Below, in pieces: positions 34,732-43,385 of a stretch of 64,000 nucleotides of DNA. Within the stretch, counting starts at the first letter, position 1. Every line of letters begins with the position of its first letter. The stretch is from Mycolicibacterium sp. YH-1 (GTDB taxonomy: Bacteria > Actinomycetota > Actinomycetes > Mycobacteriales > Mycobacteriaceae). The position numbers and the translations under genes were made by a program. The notes beneath the pieces were generated by a model. It was not told the DNA's origin. It worked only from the letters and a program-made list of their open reading frames with translations, and searched no databases. Where the stretch lies: assembly GCF_022557175.1 (NCBI RefSeq), contig NZ_CP092915.1, positions 2,170,001 to 2,234,000 on the forward strand. Direction: 5' to 3'.

Positions 34732-36309
34732 ATGAGTGACGTCGTTCAAACCCCGTCGGGCATCCCCCTGGAGCCCACGTACGGACCCGGTGACCGCGTG
34801 GGAGATCCCCCGGCACCCGGCGAGTACCCCTTCACCCGTGGCAACTTCGCGTCCGGCTATCGCGGTAAGACGTGGACATTTCGCCAGTATTCGGGATTCG
34901 GCACCGCTGAGGAGAGCAACCGCCGCTACCGGTACCTGCTGGACCAGGGGGGCACCGGGCTGTCGGTGGCCCTCGATCTGCCGACTCAGTGCGGATACGA
35001 CTCCGATGACGAGGAGTACGGCGAGGAGGTGGGTCGAGTGGGTGTTGCGGTGGACACGCTGGCCGACGCCGAGATCCTGTTCGACGGCATCCCGCTGGAC
35101 AGGATCAGCACCAGCTTCACGATCAACGGCACCGCCGCGATACTGCTGGCGCTCTACGTCGCCGCCGCCGAGAAGTCGGGCGTCTCGCGCGAGAGGCTCA
35201 CCGGCACGATCCAGAACGACATCCTCAAGGAGTACGCCTCACGCGGTACCTGGATCTGGCCGCCCGACCCGTCGCTGCGCCTGATCGCCGACACTATCGA
35301 GTTCTGCGCCGCGGAGGTGCCGCGGTTCAACGCAATCTCGGTGGCGGGTGCGCACTTTCGCGATGCCGGCGCCAACGCCGTGCAGGAGATGGCGTTCACA
35401 CTCGCCGACGGCGTCACCTACTGCGACACCGTCGTCGAGCGCGGCCGGATGTCCATCGACAAGTTCGCGCCGCAGATCTCGTTCTTCTTCTACACCCACG
35501 GTGACTTCTTCGAGGAGATCGCCAAATACCGGGCCGGACGTCGGCGGTGGGCCACCATCGTGCGCGAACGCTACGGCTCGACCAGCGACAAGGCGTCGAT
35601 GTTTCGTTTCGGCTGCGTGTCCGGCGGGGCCTCCCTCTACGCGCCGCAGGCGCAGAACAACCTCGTCCGCGTCGCCTATGAGGCGATGGCCTCGGTACTC
35701 GGCGGCGTGCAGTCGATGTTCACCGCCGCCTGGGACGAGCCGTTCGCGCTGCCCAGCGAGGAGTCGGCGACGCTGGCTCTGCGCACCCAGCAGATCCTGG
35801 CCCTCGAGACCGGCGTCACCAAGGTCGCCGACCCGCTCGGCGGCTCCTACTTCGTCGAGGCGCTCACCGACGCGACAGAGGCCAAGATCATCGAGATTAT
35901 GGACGATCTCGAGAAGCACGGCGGCATGGTTCGGTGCATCGAGGACGGCTATCTGCAGGGCTTGATCGCCGATGAGGCATTCAAGATTCACCAGGAGATC
36001 GAGTCGGGGGAGCGCCCGGTGGTGGGCGTCAACAGGTTCGTCGCAGATGAGCCGCCACCGGACATCGACACCTACGAACTCGACGCCGAGGGGCGCGATC
36101 TTCAACTCAAGCGGCTCGGGAGGGTCAAGGCCGACCGGGACCCGGTCGCGGTCAAGGACGCTCTGGCCGCACTGGCACGTTCAGCGGAGGGCACCGACAA
36201 TCTCATGCACAAGCTCATCGACTGTGCCAACGCCTACTGCACGGTGGGCGAGATGGTCTCCACGCTCAAGGCAGTGTGGGGCGAGTTCCAGCAACCGGTG
36301 GTGTTCTGA
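34732..36309 (+). CDS. Coenzyme-B12-dependent acyl-CoA mutase, large subunit (atypical methylmalonyl-CoA mutase family)
   Basis: 525-residue substrate-binding subunit of a two-part mutase that rearranges the carbon skeleton of an acyl-CoA. Family landmarks: WTFRQYSGFGTAEESN, SVALDLPTQCGYDSD, GTIQNDILKEYASRG and KVADPLGGSYFVE. Tyr53 and Arg171 match Tyr89 and Arg207 of Propionibacterium methylmalonyl-CoA mutase, which hold the substrate carboxylate, and the catalytic His is kept (His208). But Tyr243 of the reference is Ala207 here (AGAHFRDAG), the HxQTSG segment reads GCVSGG (294-299) and SLHTN reads SMFTA. I recognise no characterised class with this set. It overlaps the B12 subunit by one base. 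Confidence 0.88.
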   Translation: MSDVVQTPSGIPLEPTYGPGDRVGDPPAPGEYPFTRGNFASGYRGKTWTFRQYSGFGTAEESNRRYRYLLDQGGTGLSVALDLPTQCGYDSDDEEYGEEVGRVGVAVDTLADAEILFDGIPLDRISTSFTINGTAAILLALYVAAAEKSGVSRERLTGTIQNDILKEYASRGTWIWPPDPSLRLIADTIEFCAAEVPRFNAISVAGAHFRDAGANAVQEMAFTLADGVTYCDTVVERGRMSIDKFAPQISFFFYTHGDFFEEIAKYRAGRRRWATIVRERYGSTSDKASMFRFGCVSGGASLYAPQAQNNLVRVAYEAMASVLGGVQSMFTAAWDEPFALPSEESATLALRTQQILALETGVTKVADPLGGSYFVEALTDATEAKIIEIMDDLEKHGGMVRCIEDGYLQGLIADEAFKIHQEIESGERPVVGVNRFVADEPPPDIDTYELDAEGRDLQLKRLGRVKADRDPVAVKDALAALARSAEGTDNLMHKLIDCANAYCTVGEMVSTLKAVWGEFQQPVVF

Positions 36310-36716
36310 TGGCCACCAGAGTGCTTGTGGCCAAGCCCGGTCTGGACGGACACGACAAGGGCGCCAAAATCGTCGCGCGCACGCTGCGTGATGCGGGATT
36401 CGAGGTCATCTATACCGGAATCAGGCAGCGCATCGAGGACATCGTGTCCATCGCGCTGCAGGAGGACGTTGCGCTGGTGGGGCTTTCGATCCTGTCGGGT
36501 GCGCACGTCGCACTGACCACCCGGACAGTCGACGCGCTGCGCGCCGCCGACGCGGGAGACATCGCCGTCGTCGTTGGTGGCACCATCCCCGAGTCCGACG
36601 TGCAGAAGCTGCTCGATGCCGGTGCCGCTGCGGTGTTCCCGACCGGCACCCCGCTCGACACGCTCGTCCGCGACGTGCGGGCCTTGACCGAGTCAGCGGG
36701 GGAGGCGGGCGCATGA
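36309..36716 (+). CDS. Coenzyme-B12-binding small subunit of the acyl-CoA mutase
   Basis: 135-residue Rossmann-like cobalamin domain. The DxHxxG motif that ligates cobalt is D13-G-H15-D-K-G18, and SILSGAH and GGTIPESD complete the corrin site. Its ATG overlaps the large subunit stop in TGATG, giving tight coupling. The separate short subunit is like isobutyryl- and hydroxyisobutyryl-CoA mutases rather than the single long chain of methylmalonyl-CoA mutase. Confidence 0.92.
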   Translation: MATRVLVAKPGLDGHDKGAKIVARTLRDAGFEVIYTGIRQRIEDIVSIALQEDVALVGLSILSGAHVALTTRTVDALRAADAGDIAVVVGGTIPESDVQKLLDAGAAAVFPTGTPLDTLVRDVRALTESAGEAGA

Positions 36717-37669
36717 GACTGGGTGTGATGATCGGGGCCGAGCGCGGCGATATGGCCCGCAAGGTCAAGAAACTCATCGCCGATATCGAGTGGGCCGATT
36801 CGGCGGGCCTGGACACCGCGTGGATGCCACAGGTGCCCGACGACTTCGACCTGCTGACCATGGTGGCGCTGATGGCGGGGCACAGCACTCGGATCGAGCT
36901 CGGTACCGCCGTGGTGCCGCTGCAGGCACAGCACCCGATCGCGTTGGCGCGCCAGGCATTGTCGGTGCACGCTATGTCGGGAGGCCGCCTGGCCCTCGGC
37001 GTCGGCCCCTCGCATCACTGGATCATTCGCGACATGCTCGGCCTGCCCTATGATAAGCCAGCCGCCTACACCCGCGACTACCTGCAGGTGCTCAACGCCG
37101 CGACCGCGGGGCCCGGCCCCGTGGATGTCGAGAACGACAACTTCACGGTGCACAACCCGACAGCTCTCGGCGCCGAGACGCCGATGCCGGTGCTGGTGGC
37201 CGCGCTGGGCCCGGTGATGCTGCAGATCGCCGGCGAGCACGCCGACGGGACGTCGCTGTGGATGGCGGACGAGAAGGCCATCGGCGAGCACATCGCGCCG
37301 AAGATCAACAAGGCCGCTGCGGAGGCGGGTAAGCCCGCGCCACGCATTGTCGCCGGTATCCCGGTCACGCTGTGCGCCAACTCCGAGATCGACGCCGCCA
37401 AGGACCGGGCCAACCGGATTCTGGCCGAGGCCGAGACATCGCCCAACTACCAGAAGCTGCTCGACCGGGGCGAGGCTCGCAACGTCGGCGACCTGTGCGC
37501 CGCGGGGGATGAGGAGTCGATCCTGGCGCGCTTCAAGTCGTTCGCCGACGCCGGTGTGACGGACCTGTCCGTGCGCCTGTTGCCCATCGGCGACACCCGA
37601 GACGAACTCATCGCGTCGAAGTACCGCACGCGTGAGGTGATCGCGGAGTTGGCCAAGGCGGTCAGGTGA
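36713..37669 (+). CDS. LLM-class F420-dependent oxidoreductase
   Basis: 318-residue TIM-barrel enzyme of the luciferase-like family. MRLGVMIGAERGDMARKVKK is the first strand and helix, ALSVHAMSGGRLALGVGPSHHW is the conserved middle and DGTSLWMADEKAIGEHIAPKI the later phosphate-binding part. It resembles the actinobacterial group of predicted F420-dependent oxidoreductases. ATGA overlap with the B12 subunit places it in the mutase operon, so it probably oxidises or reduces a pathway intermediate. Confidence 0.85.
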   Translation: MRLGVMIGAERGDMARKVKKLIADIEWADSAGLDTAWMPQVPDDFDLLTMVALMAGHSTRIELGTAVVPLQAQHPIALARQALSVHAMSGGRLALGVGPSHHWIIRDMLGLPYDKPAAYTRDYLQVLNAATAGPGPVDVENDNFTVHNPTALGAETPMPVLVAALGPVMLQIAGEHADGTSLWMADEKAIGEHIAPKINKAAAEAGKPAPRIVAGIPVTLCANSEIDAAKDRANRILAEAETSPNYQKLLDRGEARNVGDLCAAGDEESILARFKSFADAGVTDLSVRLLPIGDTRDELIASKYRTREVIAELAKAVR

Positions 37670-38739
37670 CGCCGACCGGCGGACCGCTCGAGGGCATCCG
37701 TGTCCTCGAGGTAGGCGTGATGCTCGCAGGCCCCTACGCCACGATGATGTTGGCTGACCTCGGCGCCGAGGTGATCAAGATCGAGCCACCCGGTGGCGAG
37801 ATATCCCGTCAGGTGAGCGACAGCTACTTCGCCAGCCTCAATCGCAACAAGCGCAGCGTGTGCCTCGACCTCACCTCCGATGAGGGTCGACGCAGGCTCG
37901 GCGAGTTGGTCGCGAAATCCCATGCGCTGCTGGTGAACATGAAACCGTCGGTGATCCGCAAGCTCGGCCTCACCTATGACGCGCTATCACAGTTCAACCC
38001 GAGGATCGTCTGTGTGGCGCTGACCGGGTACGGCCTCGAGGGTGGCGACGACCCGGCATTCGACTACGTGGTGCAGGCCGCCACCGGAGTCGCGGCGATG
38101 ACCGGTGACCCCGACGGGCCGCCGACGCTTCCCGGGTATTCGTCGGCGGACAACTCGACGGGACTGACCGCTGCGCTGGGACTGCTCGCACAGGTCGTCT
38201 CGGGCCGCGGCGGGCAGATCGACGTGTCGTTGCGCGATGTGATGCTCTCGCAATTGAACTACCGCGCGGCGGCCTATCTGAACGACGGCGCGGCACCACA
38301 GCGCCACCCGTTCGGCGCACACTCGTACTACGTTCCAGCGCAACTGTTTCCGACCTCGGACGGTTACCTCGCACTCTTCATCACCCACGACGGTTTCTGG
38401 CGTTCGTTCGCGGGGGAGGCGGGTATCGACGGCTTCGAGAAGATGGCTGAGCGCGCCGCGCGCCGCGACGAGGTGCTCGATCTGGTGACCGCGACACTGG
38501 CCAAGGACACCGCACGCAACTGGGAGGCGCGGCTACGCCCGCTCGGAATACCCGCCGCCGCGGTGCGCTCGCTGCCCGAGGCCCTCGAGGCGACGCCGGA
38601 CGTGATCGTGACCGCGGGGGACAAGCGTCTGGTCCGCGGGTCGATCAGGGTCGTTGGCCACGAGGCCGAGTATCGCCCGGCGCCGGCGCTGGACGAGTAC
38701 TCAGCTCAGCCTGACTCGGCTCAGCCTCACTCGTCGTAG
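37666..38739 (+). CDS. CaiB/BaiF family III CoA transferase
   Basis: 357-residue enzyme that moves CoA between acids without an ATP cost. LEGIRVLEVGVMLAGPYATMMLADLGAEVIKIEPP is the family opening and the catalytic Asp is in LPGYSSADNSTGLTAALG near residue 160. The start GTG overlaps the LLM stop by four bases. It may activate the acid substrate using a CoA ester product of the same pathway. Its 3' end overlaps the convergent ferredoxin gene by 13 bases. Confidence 0.88.
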   Translation: MTPTGGPLEGIRVLEVGVMLAGPYATMMLADLGAEVIKIEPPGGEISRQVSDSYFASLNRNKRSVCLDLTSDEGRRRLGELVAKSHALLVNMKPSVIRKLGLTYDALSQFNPRIVCVALTGYGLEGGDDPAFDYVVQAATGVAAMTGDPDGPPTLPGYSSADNSTGLTAALGLLAQVVSGRGGQIDVSLRDVMLSQLNYRAAAYLNDGAAPQRHPFGAHSYYVPAQLFPTSDGYLALFITHDGFWRSFAGEAGIDGFEKMAERAARRDEVLDLVTATLAKDTARNWEARLRPLGIPAAAVRSLPEALEATPDVIVTAGDKRLVRGSIRVVGHEAEYRPAPALDEYSAQPDSAQPHSS

Positions 38740-39035
38740 CTGAACTTGACGCACGAGGTGTCCGGCACGGCTTGGCATGTCAGCACATAGCCGTCGGCGA
38801 CCTCGTCATCGTCGAGGGCGTCATTCACCCGCATCGTCGCGCTGCCCTCGGTGATCTTGGCCATGCATGTGCCGCAGTTGCCCGCCTCGCAGGAGAACGG
38901 TGGGCCCATGCCGGCACGCCTCGCGGACTCGAGGAGTGTCTCGCCCTCGACCATCTTGACGGAGACAGTCTTGCGGTCGAGGACGATCGTCACCTCGTCG
39001 GCGTCCACATCGGACGGCGCGGGGTCTGCGCTCAT
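38727..39035 (-). CDS. Plant-type 2Fe-2S ferredoxin
   Basis: 102-residue electron carrier. The cluster ligands are in CEAGNCGTC (three Cys) plus a distal Cys in VLTCQAVP. The start at 39035 has an AGGAG site eight bases upstream; upstream starts at 39053 and 39089 run towards the operator. It lies between the mutase operon and the ligase operon and probably serves an oxygenase or reductase of the cluster; no obvious oxygenase partner is adjacent. Confidence 0.85.
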   Translation of the reverse strand: MSADPAPSDVDADEVTIVLDRKTVSVKMVEGETLLESARRAGMGPPFSCEAGNCGTCMAKITEGSATMRVNDALDDDEVADGYVLTCQAVPDTSCVKFSYDE

Positions 39036-39106
39036 CGCTCTCACTCCTGACATCACGTTCGGCGGCACGTTCAACATCCCAATCGACATTGAGATTCTGT
39101 ATCTGC

Positions 39107-39121
39107 GAGAATACTATTCTC
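39107..39121. promoter_or_regulatory. Cluster operator motif, perfect copy (GAGAATACTATTCTC)
   Basis: Perfect 7-1-7 inverted repeat in the 150-base divergent spacer between the ferredoxin and FadD-type genes. A second half site TATTCTC follows at 39136-39142. This is the most symmetric copy and shows the motif to be a dimer-binding site. Confidence 0.75.
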
Positions 39122-39185
39122 CATAACAGATAGTCTATTCTCAACTGCAATTGAGTGCGGGCGCCGAGGCAGGAGGGACCGAGAC

Positions 39186-40595
39186 GTGACTGAGCCGGTC
39201 CTCCTTGCGTTCGAGGACCGGGAGTACACCCGATCCGAGCTTGATGCGCTGGTCAGCGGCATGGCGACGCTCCTCGAGGAACGTGGTGTGCGTTCCGGTG
39301 ATCGGGTGGCGCTGATGTCGTCGAACCGACCCGAGTTCGTCGTCGCCCTGCAGGCCATCTGGAGTCTCGGGGCCGCCGTCGTGCTGCTCAGCACCGCGTG
39401 GAGGCGCGCCGAAGTTGACCACGCGCTGGCGCTCACGACACCGTCGCACGCAATCGGAGACAACCCGATGCTGGCCGAGGCAATGCCGATGCTCGACCTC
39501 GACGCGCCCATCACCCCGAGCCCCCGTCGGTTCGCGCCGCCGAGTCTCGACGCCGACGCGCTGTTCGTCTTCAGCTCCGGCACCACCGGCATGCCCAAGG
39601 CCGTCCGGCACACGCATCGGGCGTTCGCGACGGCCGTCGCCCACTGGCGCTCAGCCCTTGGGCTCTCGGCAGACGACCGGATGCAGATCATGACGCCGCC
39701 GTCGCACATCCTCGGTCTGCTCAACATCGCGACAGCGTTCGAGGCCGGCGCATGGCTGCGGCTGCATCGCCGATTCGACGTCGATGCGATGCTGCGCCAC
39801 ATCCAGACCGACCGCATCACGATCGAGATGGCCGTCGCGCCCATCGCGCTGGCGCTCGCCGCGCACCCGAGTCTGGAGAGCTACGACCTGTCGTCGCTGC
39901 GGTATGTCATGTGGTGCGCGACGCCGGTGACCAAGAGCGTGGCCGAGGAGGTCACCGCCCGCGTCGGCATCAACTGGGTGACTGCCTACGGCGCAAGCGA
40001 ACTGCCGGTCATCGCCTGCAACTCCCTGGTGGACGGGCGGCTGGACACCGTCGGCCGCGCGGTGCCGGGTGTGACGATCCGAGTGGTGTCCCTGGAGACC
40101 GGCGAGCCGGTTCCCGTGGACGAGACCGGTGAGATCCAGGTGCGTTCCGCGTCGGTGATGGCGGGCTACCTGCCCGACGACGCGACGGCCGACGCCTTCG
40201 CCGGCCCGGTCGGTGACGGGTGGTACCGCACCGGTGACGTCGGCCATCTGGACGCCGACGGATGGTTGCGGATCACCGACAGGTCCAAGGAGATGATCAA
40301 GGTGCGGGGCTTTCAGGTGGCGCCCGCCGAGATCGAGGCCGTCCTGCACGGACATCCGGCGGTCGCCGACTGCGCCGTGTTCGGGATCCCCGACGCCGCC
40401 AACGGCGAGGCCGTCGTCGCCGCCGTATCACGTTGCCAGGTAGTGGAATCTGATGAGCTGACCGCGCTGGTGGCCGACCGTCTGGCTTCCTACAAGCGAC
40501 CCAGCCGGGTCGTGTTCGTCGAGGAGATTCCCCGACTTCCATCCGGAAAGGTATTGCGCCGAGTGCTCAAGGAGCGGCTGTGGACGTCCGACTGA
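39186..40595 (+). CDS. Acyl-CoA synthetase (FadD-type AMP-forming ligase)
   Basis: 469-residue ligase, shorter than most FadD proteins. The P-loop is FSSGTTGMPKAVRHTH near residue 135, YGASELP is the adenine loop, then GDGWYRTGDVGHLDADG, the hinge DRSKEMIKVRGFQVAPAEIE and the lysine in LPSGKVLRRVLKE at the end. GTG 39186 has a GGAGGG site. It opens an operon with two acyl-CoA dehydrogenase subunits and a crotonase, overlapping the next gene by 16 bases. Confidence 0.88.
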   Translation: MTEPVLLAFEDREYTRSELDALVSGMATLLEERGVRSGDRVALMSSNRPEFVVALQAIWSLGAAVVLLSTAWRRAEVDHALALTTPSHAIGDNPMLAEAMPMLDLDAPITPSPRRFAPPSLDADALFVFSSGTTGMPKAVRHTHRAFATAVAHWRSALGLSADDRMQIMTPPSHILGLLNIATAFEAGAWLRLHRRFDVDAMLRHIQTDRITIEMAVAPIALALAAHPSLESYDLSSLRYVMWCATPVTKSVAEEVTARVGINWVTAYGASELPVIACNSLVDGRLDTVGRAVPGVTIRVVSLETGEPVPVDETGEIQVRSASVMAGYLPDDATADAFAGPVGDGWYRTGDVGHLDADGWLRITDRSKEMIKVRGFQVAPAEIEAVLHGHPAVADCAVFGIPDAANGEAVVAAVSRCQVVESDELTALVADRLASYKRPSRVVFVEEIPRLPSGKVLRRVLKERLWTSD

Positions 40596-41395
40596 CATCC
40601 GAACAACGACAACTACGCGATGCGGCCGCCAAACTGGCCGACGATCTGGGGCCGGGTTCGGTCGCTGATCTCGATGATGACGGCCGCATCGCCCGGCTCG
40701 AGAAGAACGTCGCGGCCACTGGCTGGCGCGCGCTGCGCACCGACGAGGCGTCCGGTGTCGAGGTGGCCATCGTCGCCGAGGAGTTCGCCCGCGGCCTGGT
40801 CGACGTGGCGTTCCTCGGGCCGGTCCTGGCCGACGACCTGAGCCACCGGCTGGGTCGCGAGGTGTCGCCGCCGGCATCCGCACCGAGGTCGGTCGACCTG
40901 ACGAGAAGCCTTGTGGGCGTAGTCGAATCGCCCGACGCCCTCGCCGAACTGTCCGATGAGGATGCCGGCCGCTGGTACGCGCTGGCCCTCACGGCGACCA
41001 CGGCGGACCTGGTGGGTGCCGCGCGCGGCACGCTGGCACTCGCGACCGAGTACGCCAAGGTGCGCGAGCAGTACGGTGCGGCGATCGGCTCGTACCAGGC
41101 CGTGCGGCACATGCTGGCCGAGGGGCAGGCACTCATCGAGGGCTCCATCAGCGTGCTACGCCACGCCGCATGGGCTGTCGACGAACTACCCGCCGTCGAG
41201 GCCATCGAGGCTGCCCGCATCGCCAAGATCTACAGCGCCCGGGCCGCGCTCACCGTGTGCGAGACGTCGATTCAGGTGCACGGCGGAATCGGCAACACCT
41301 GGGACTGCCTCGCGCACGTCTACCTGCGTCGAGTTCTGAGCGCCACCGAGTTGTGGCCAGTGAAGTTGGAGGAGTTGACCGTTGGACTTTCGTGA
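40580..41395 (+). CDS. Acyl-CoA dehydrogenase, small-type subunit
   Basis: 271-residue, short acyl-CoA dehydrogenase fold. It carries REQYGAAIGSYQAVRHMLAEG near residue 155 and QVHGGIGNTWD near residue 230 but no SEPxAGSD loop. GTG start inside the ligase gene and a 14-base overlap with the following large subunit. This size and pairing recall the FadE28/FadE29 heteromers of cholesterol side-chain degradation. Confidence 0.83.
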   Translation: MDVRLTSEQRQLRDAAAKLADDLGPGSVADLDDDGRIARLEKNVAATGWRALRTDEASGVEVAIVAEEFARGLVDVAFLGPVLADDLSHRLGREVSPPASAPRSVDLTRSLVGVVESPDALAELSDEDAGRWYALALTATTADLVGAARGTLALATEYAKVREQYGAAIGSYQAVRHMLAEGQALIEGSISVLRHAAWAVDELPAVEAIEAARIAKIYSARAALTVCETSIQVHGGIGNTWDCLAHVYLRRVLSATELWPVKLEELTVGLS

Positions 41396-42479
41396 CTCTC
41401 CGGAGGAGGCCGCGTTCCGGGACAGGTTGCGCGGCTGGCTGAAGGAACAGAAGGGCAAGTTCCCGACGTCCGGCGACGAGTACTGGGCCAAGGCGGGCGA
41501 GTGGCACGTGGCGCTGTACGAGGCCGGGTTCTTCGGCACGTCCTGGCCCAAGGCGTATGGCGGACAGGACCTGCCGCCGGTATACGACGTCATCGTCGAC
41601 GAGGAGATCGCGAAGGCCGGCGCCCCTGCCCGGCCGGGCCTCGGCTACCTCGTCGTCGGCTTGAGCCACCACGGCAGTGAGGAACTGCGGCAACGGTTTC
41701 TGCCCGGCATGATCAAGGGCACCGAACGCTGGTGTCAGGGCTTCAGCGAACCCGGTGCGGGCTCGGACCTGGCGTCGCTGACGACCACCGCCACTCGCGA
41801 CGGCGACGACTACGTGATTCACGGACACAAGGTCTGGACCAGCTACTCCGATGTCGCCGACTGGTGTCTGGTGCTGGCGCGCACCGACAAGGACGCGCCG
41901 AAGCACAAGGGCATCTCGGCATTCATCGTCTCCATGCATCAACCCGGAATCGAGCAGCGGCCGCTGCAGATGATCAGCGGTGTCACCAAGGAATTCGGTC
42001 AGGTTCTCTTCGATGGCGCCCGGGTGTCCGCCGAGAACATGGTGGGTGAGCCGGGCGATGGGTGGAAGCTGGCGATGACCGTCGTCGGCCACGAGCGCGA
42101 GCCGTCCACCCTGGGATTCTCGGCACGTTACGGAAAGCTGGTGCGTCAGTTGGCCTCCCGTGTGGACGGTGCCGAGGGGCGTGTGCCCGACGAGCTGTCC
42201 TGGGCGTGGGTTCAGACCGAGATGCTGCGCCTGCACGTGCGACGGCGACTGTCCGAACAGCTGGACGGCATCACACACGGGCCGAACGGTTCGTTGGACA
42301 AGCTCCTGATGACCTGGACCGAGCAGGCCGTGGGTCATGCGGCGCTGGCGACCGTCGGAACCACCGACGAGGAGTTGTTCGGCGCCTACCTCTACAGCCG
42401 GGCCCAGAGCGTGATGGGTGGCACATCGCAGATTCAGAAGAACATCATCGCGCAGCGAATTCTCGGATTGGGAGTGTGA
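41382..42479 (+). CDS. Acyl-CoA dehydrogenase, large-type subunit
   Basis: 365-residue acyl-CoA dehydrogenase with the flavin loop CQGFSEPGAGSDLASLTTTA near residue 115 and MGGTSQIQKNIIAQRILGLG at the C-terminus. The start is TTG 41382, overlapping the small subunit. It lacks the RxQYG signature supplied by its partner. The pair should introduce an alpha-beta double bond into the acyl-CoA made by the upstream ligase. Confidence 0.85.
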   Translation: MDFRDSPEEAAFRDRLRGWLKEQKGKFPTSGDEYWAKAGEWHVALYEAGFFGTSWPKAYGGQDLPPVYDVIVDEEIAKAGAPARPGLGYLVVGLSHHGSEELRQRFLPGMIKGTERWCQGFSEPGAGSDLASLTTTATRDGDDYVIHGHKVWTSYSDVADWCLVLARTDKDAPKHKGISAFIVSMHQPGIEQRPLQMISGVTKEFGQVLFDGARVSAENMVGEPGDGWKLAMTVVGHEREPSTLGFSARYGKLVRQLASRVDGAEGRVPDELSWAWVQTEMLRLHVRRRLSEQLDGITHGPNGSLDKLLMTWTEQAVGHAALATVGTTDEELFGAYLYSRAQSVMGGTSQIQKNIIAQRILGLGV

Positions 42480-42543
42480 TGAGCGCTCGCGCCGCGACGA
42501 GCCCTCGGGCGAGGAGCAATGGATGAAGAACGAAGGGAACAGC

Positions 42544-43308
42544 ATGTACGACATGCCAGACGAAATCGACGTCCAGGCCGACGGCGGACTGCGCATCATC
42601 ACGCTCAACCGACCCGATGAGCTCAATGCGGTCAATGACTCGCTGCACGTGGGGCTGGCCAAGATCTGGGAAGCGCTCAACGAGGATGCCGGTGCGCGAG
42701 CGGCGGTGATTACCGGTGCGGGCCGCGCCTTCTCGGCCGGTGGCGACTTCAACTACCTCGACGAGCTGCGCAATGACGAGGCCCTGCGCCAGAAGACCAT
42801 CAAGCACGGCCGCGATCTCGTCATCGGCATGGTGCGCTGCCGCGTCCCCGTTGTCGCGGCGGTCAACGGGCCTGCCGTGGGCCTGGGCTGCAGCCTGGCC
42901 GCATTGAGCGACATCGTCTACATGGCCGAGACCGCGTTCTTCGCCGACCCGCACGTGTCGATCGGTCTGGTGGCCGCCGACGGTGGGCCACTGGTGTGGC
43001 CGTCGCAGATAAGCCTGTTGCAGGCCAAGGAGTTCGCCTTCACCGGTGTGCGGATCAAGGCCGCGCGAGCGCTCGAACTGGGTATGGCCAACCACGTGGT
43101 GGCTGACCCGCTGACCGAGGCGATTGCCTGCGCGAAGAAGATCATGGAGTTGCCGCAGCAGGCGCTCGAGGCCACCAAGCGGCTGATGAACATCCAGCTG
43201 GAGAAGTCGGTGCTGGCGTCGTTGGACTACGCCAACCTGTCCGAGTACGTGTCCTTCGGGACCGCCGACTTCAACCGGATCGTCGACGGTCTGATCGCCA
43301 AGAACTAG
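42544..43308 (+). CDS. Enoyl-CoA hydratase/isomerase family protein
   Basis: 254-residue crotonase. The oxyanion hole is formed by FSAGGD (residues 63-68) and GPAVGLGCSLA (109-119). The two glutamates of classical hydratases are replaced: Ser117 and His137 (ADPHVSIGLVAADGG). Many mycobacterial crotonases with this ADPHVxxGL pattern exist, so another acid/base such as Asp146 may act; hydratase, isomerase or hydrolase activity are all possible. I use ATG 42544 with an AAGGGA site; ATG 42523 with GAGGAG is an alternative. It ends the ligase operon. Confidence 0.83.
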   Translation: MYDMPDEIDVQADGGLRIITLNRPDELNAVNDSLHVGLAKIWEALNEDAGARAAVITGAGRAFSAGGDFNYLDELRNDEALRQKTIKHGRDLVIGMVRCRVPVVAAVNGPAVGLGCSLAALSDIVYMAETAFFADPHVSIGLVAADGGPLVWPSQISLLQAKEFAFTGVRIKAARALELGMANHVVADPLTEAIACAKKIMELPQQALEATKRLMNIQLEKSVLASLDYANLSEYVSFGTADFNRIVDGLIAKN

Positions 43309-43320
43309 CCCGCCCTACTG

Positions 43321-43383
43321 CGCCGAAATCGTCGTCCCTGTCGCTAACTCGACGAGTTAGCGACAGGGACGACGATTTCGGCG
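43321..43383. terminator. 63-base perfect palindrome between convergent genes (bidirectional terminator)
   Basis: Two 31-base arms, 43321-43351 and 43353-43383, match perfectly around one central base. It begins 13 bases after the crotonase stop and ends three bases before the convergent SDR stop. As RNA from either strand it forms a very stable long hairpin. There is no U-run. Perfect conservation of such long arms points to selection or recent origin. Confidence 0.8.
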
Positions 43384-43385
43384 AG

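Noticed and set aside
42480..42543. Short gene between the acyl-CoA dehydrogenase and crotonase genes
   Set aside because: The stretch only holds the crotonase translation signals and alternative start; no independent frame of useful length.
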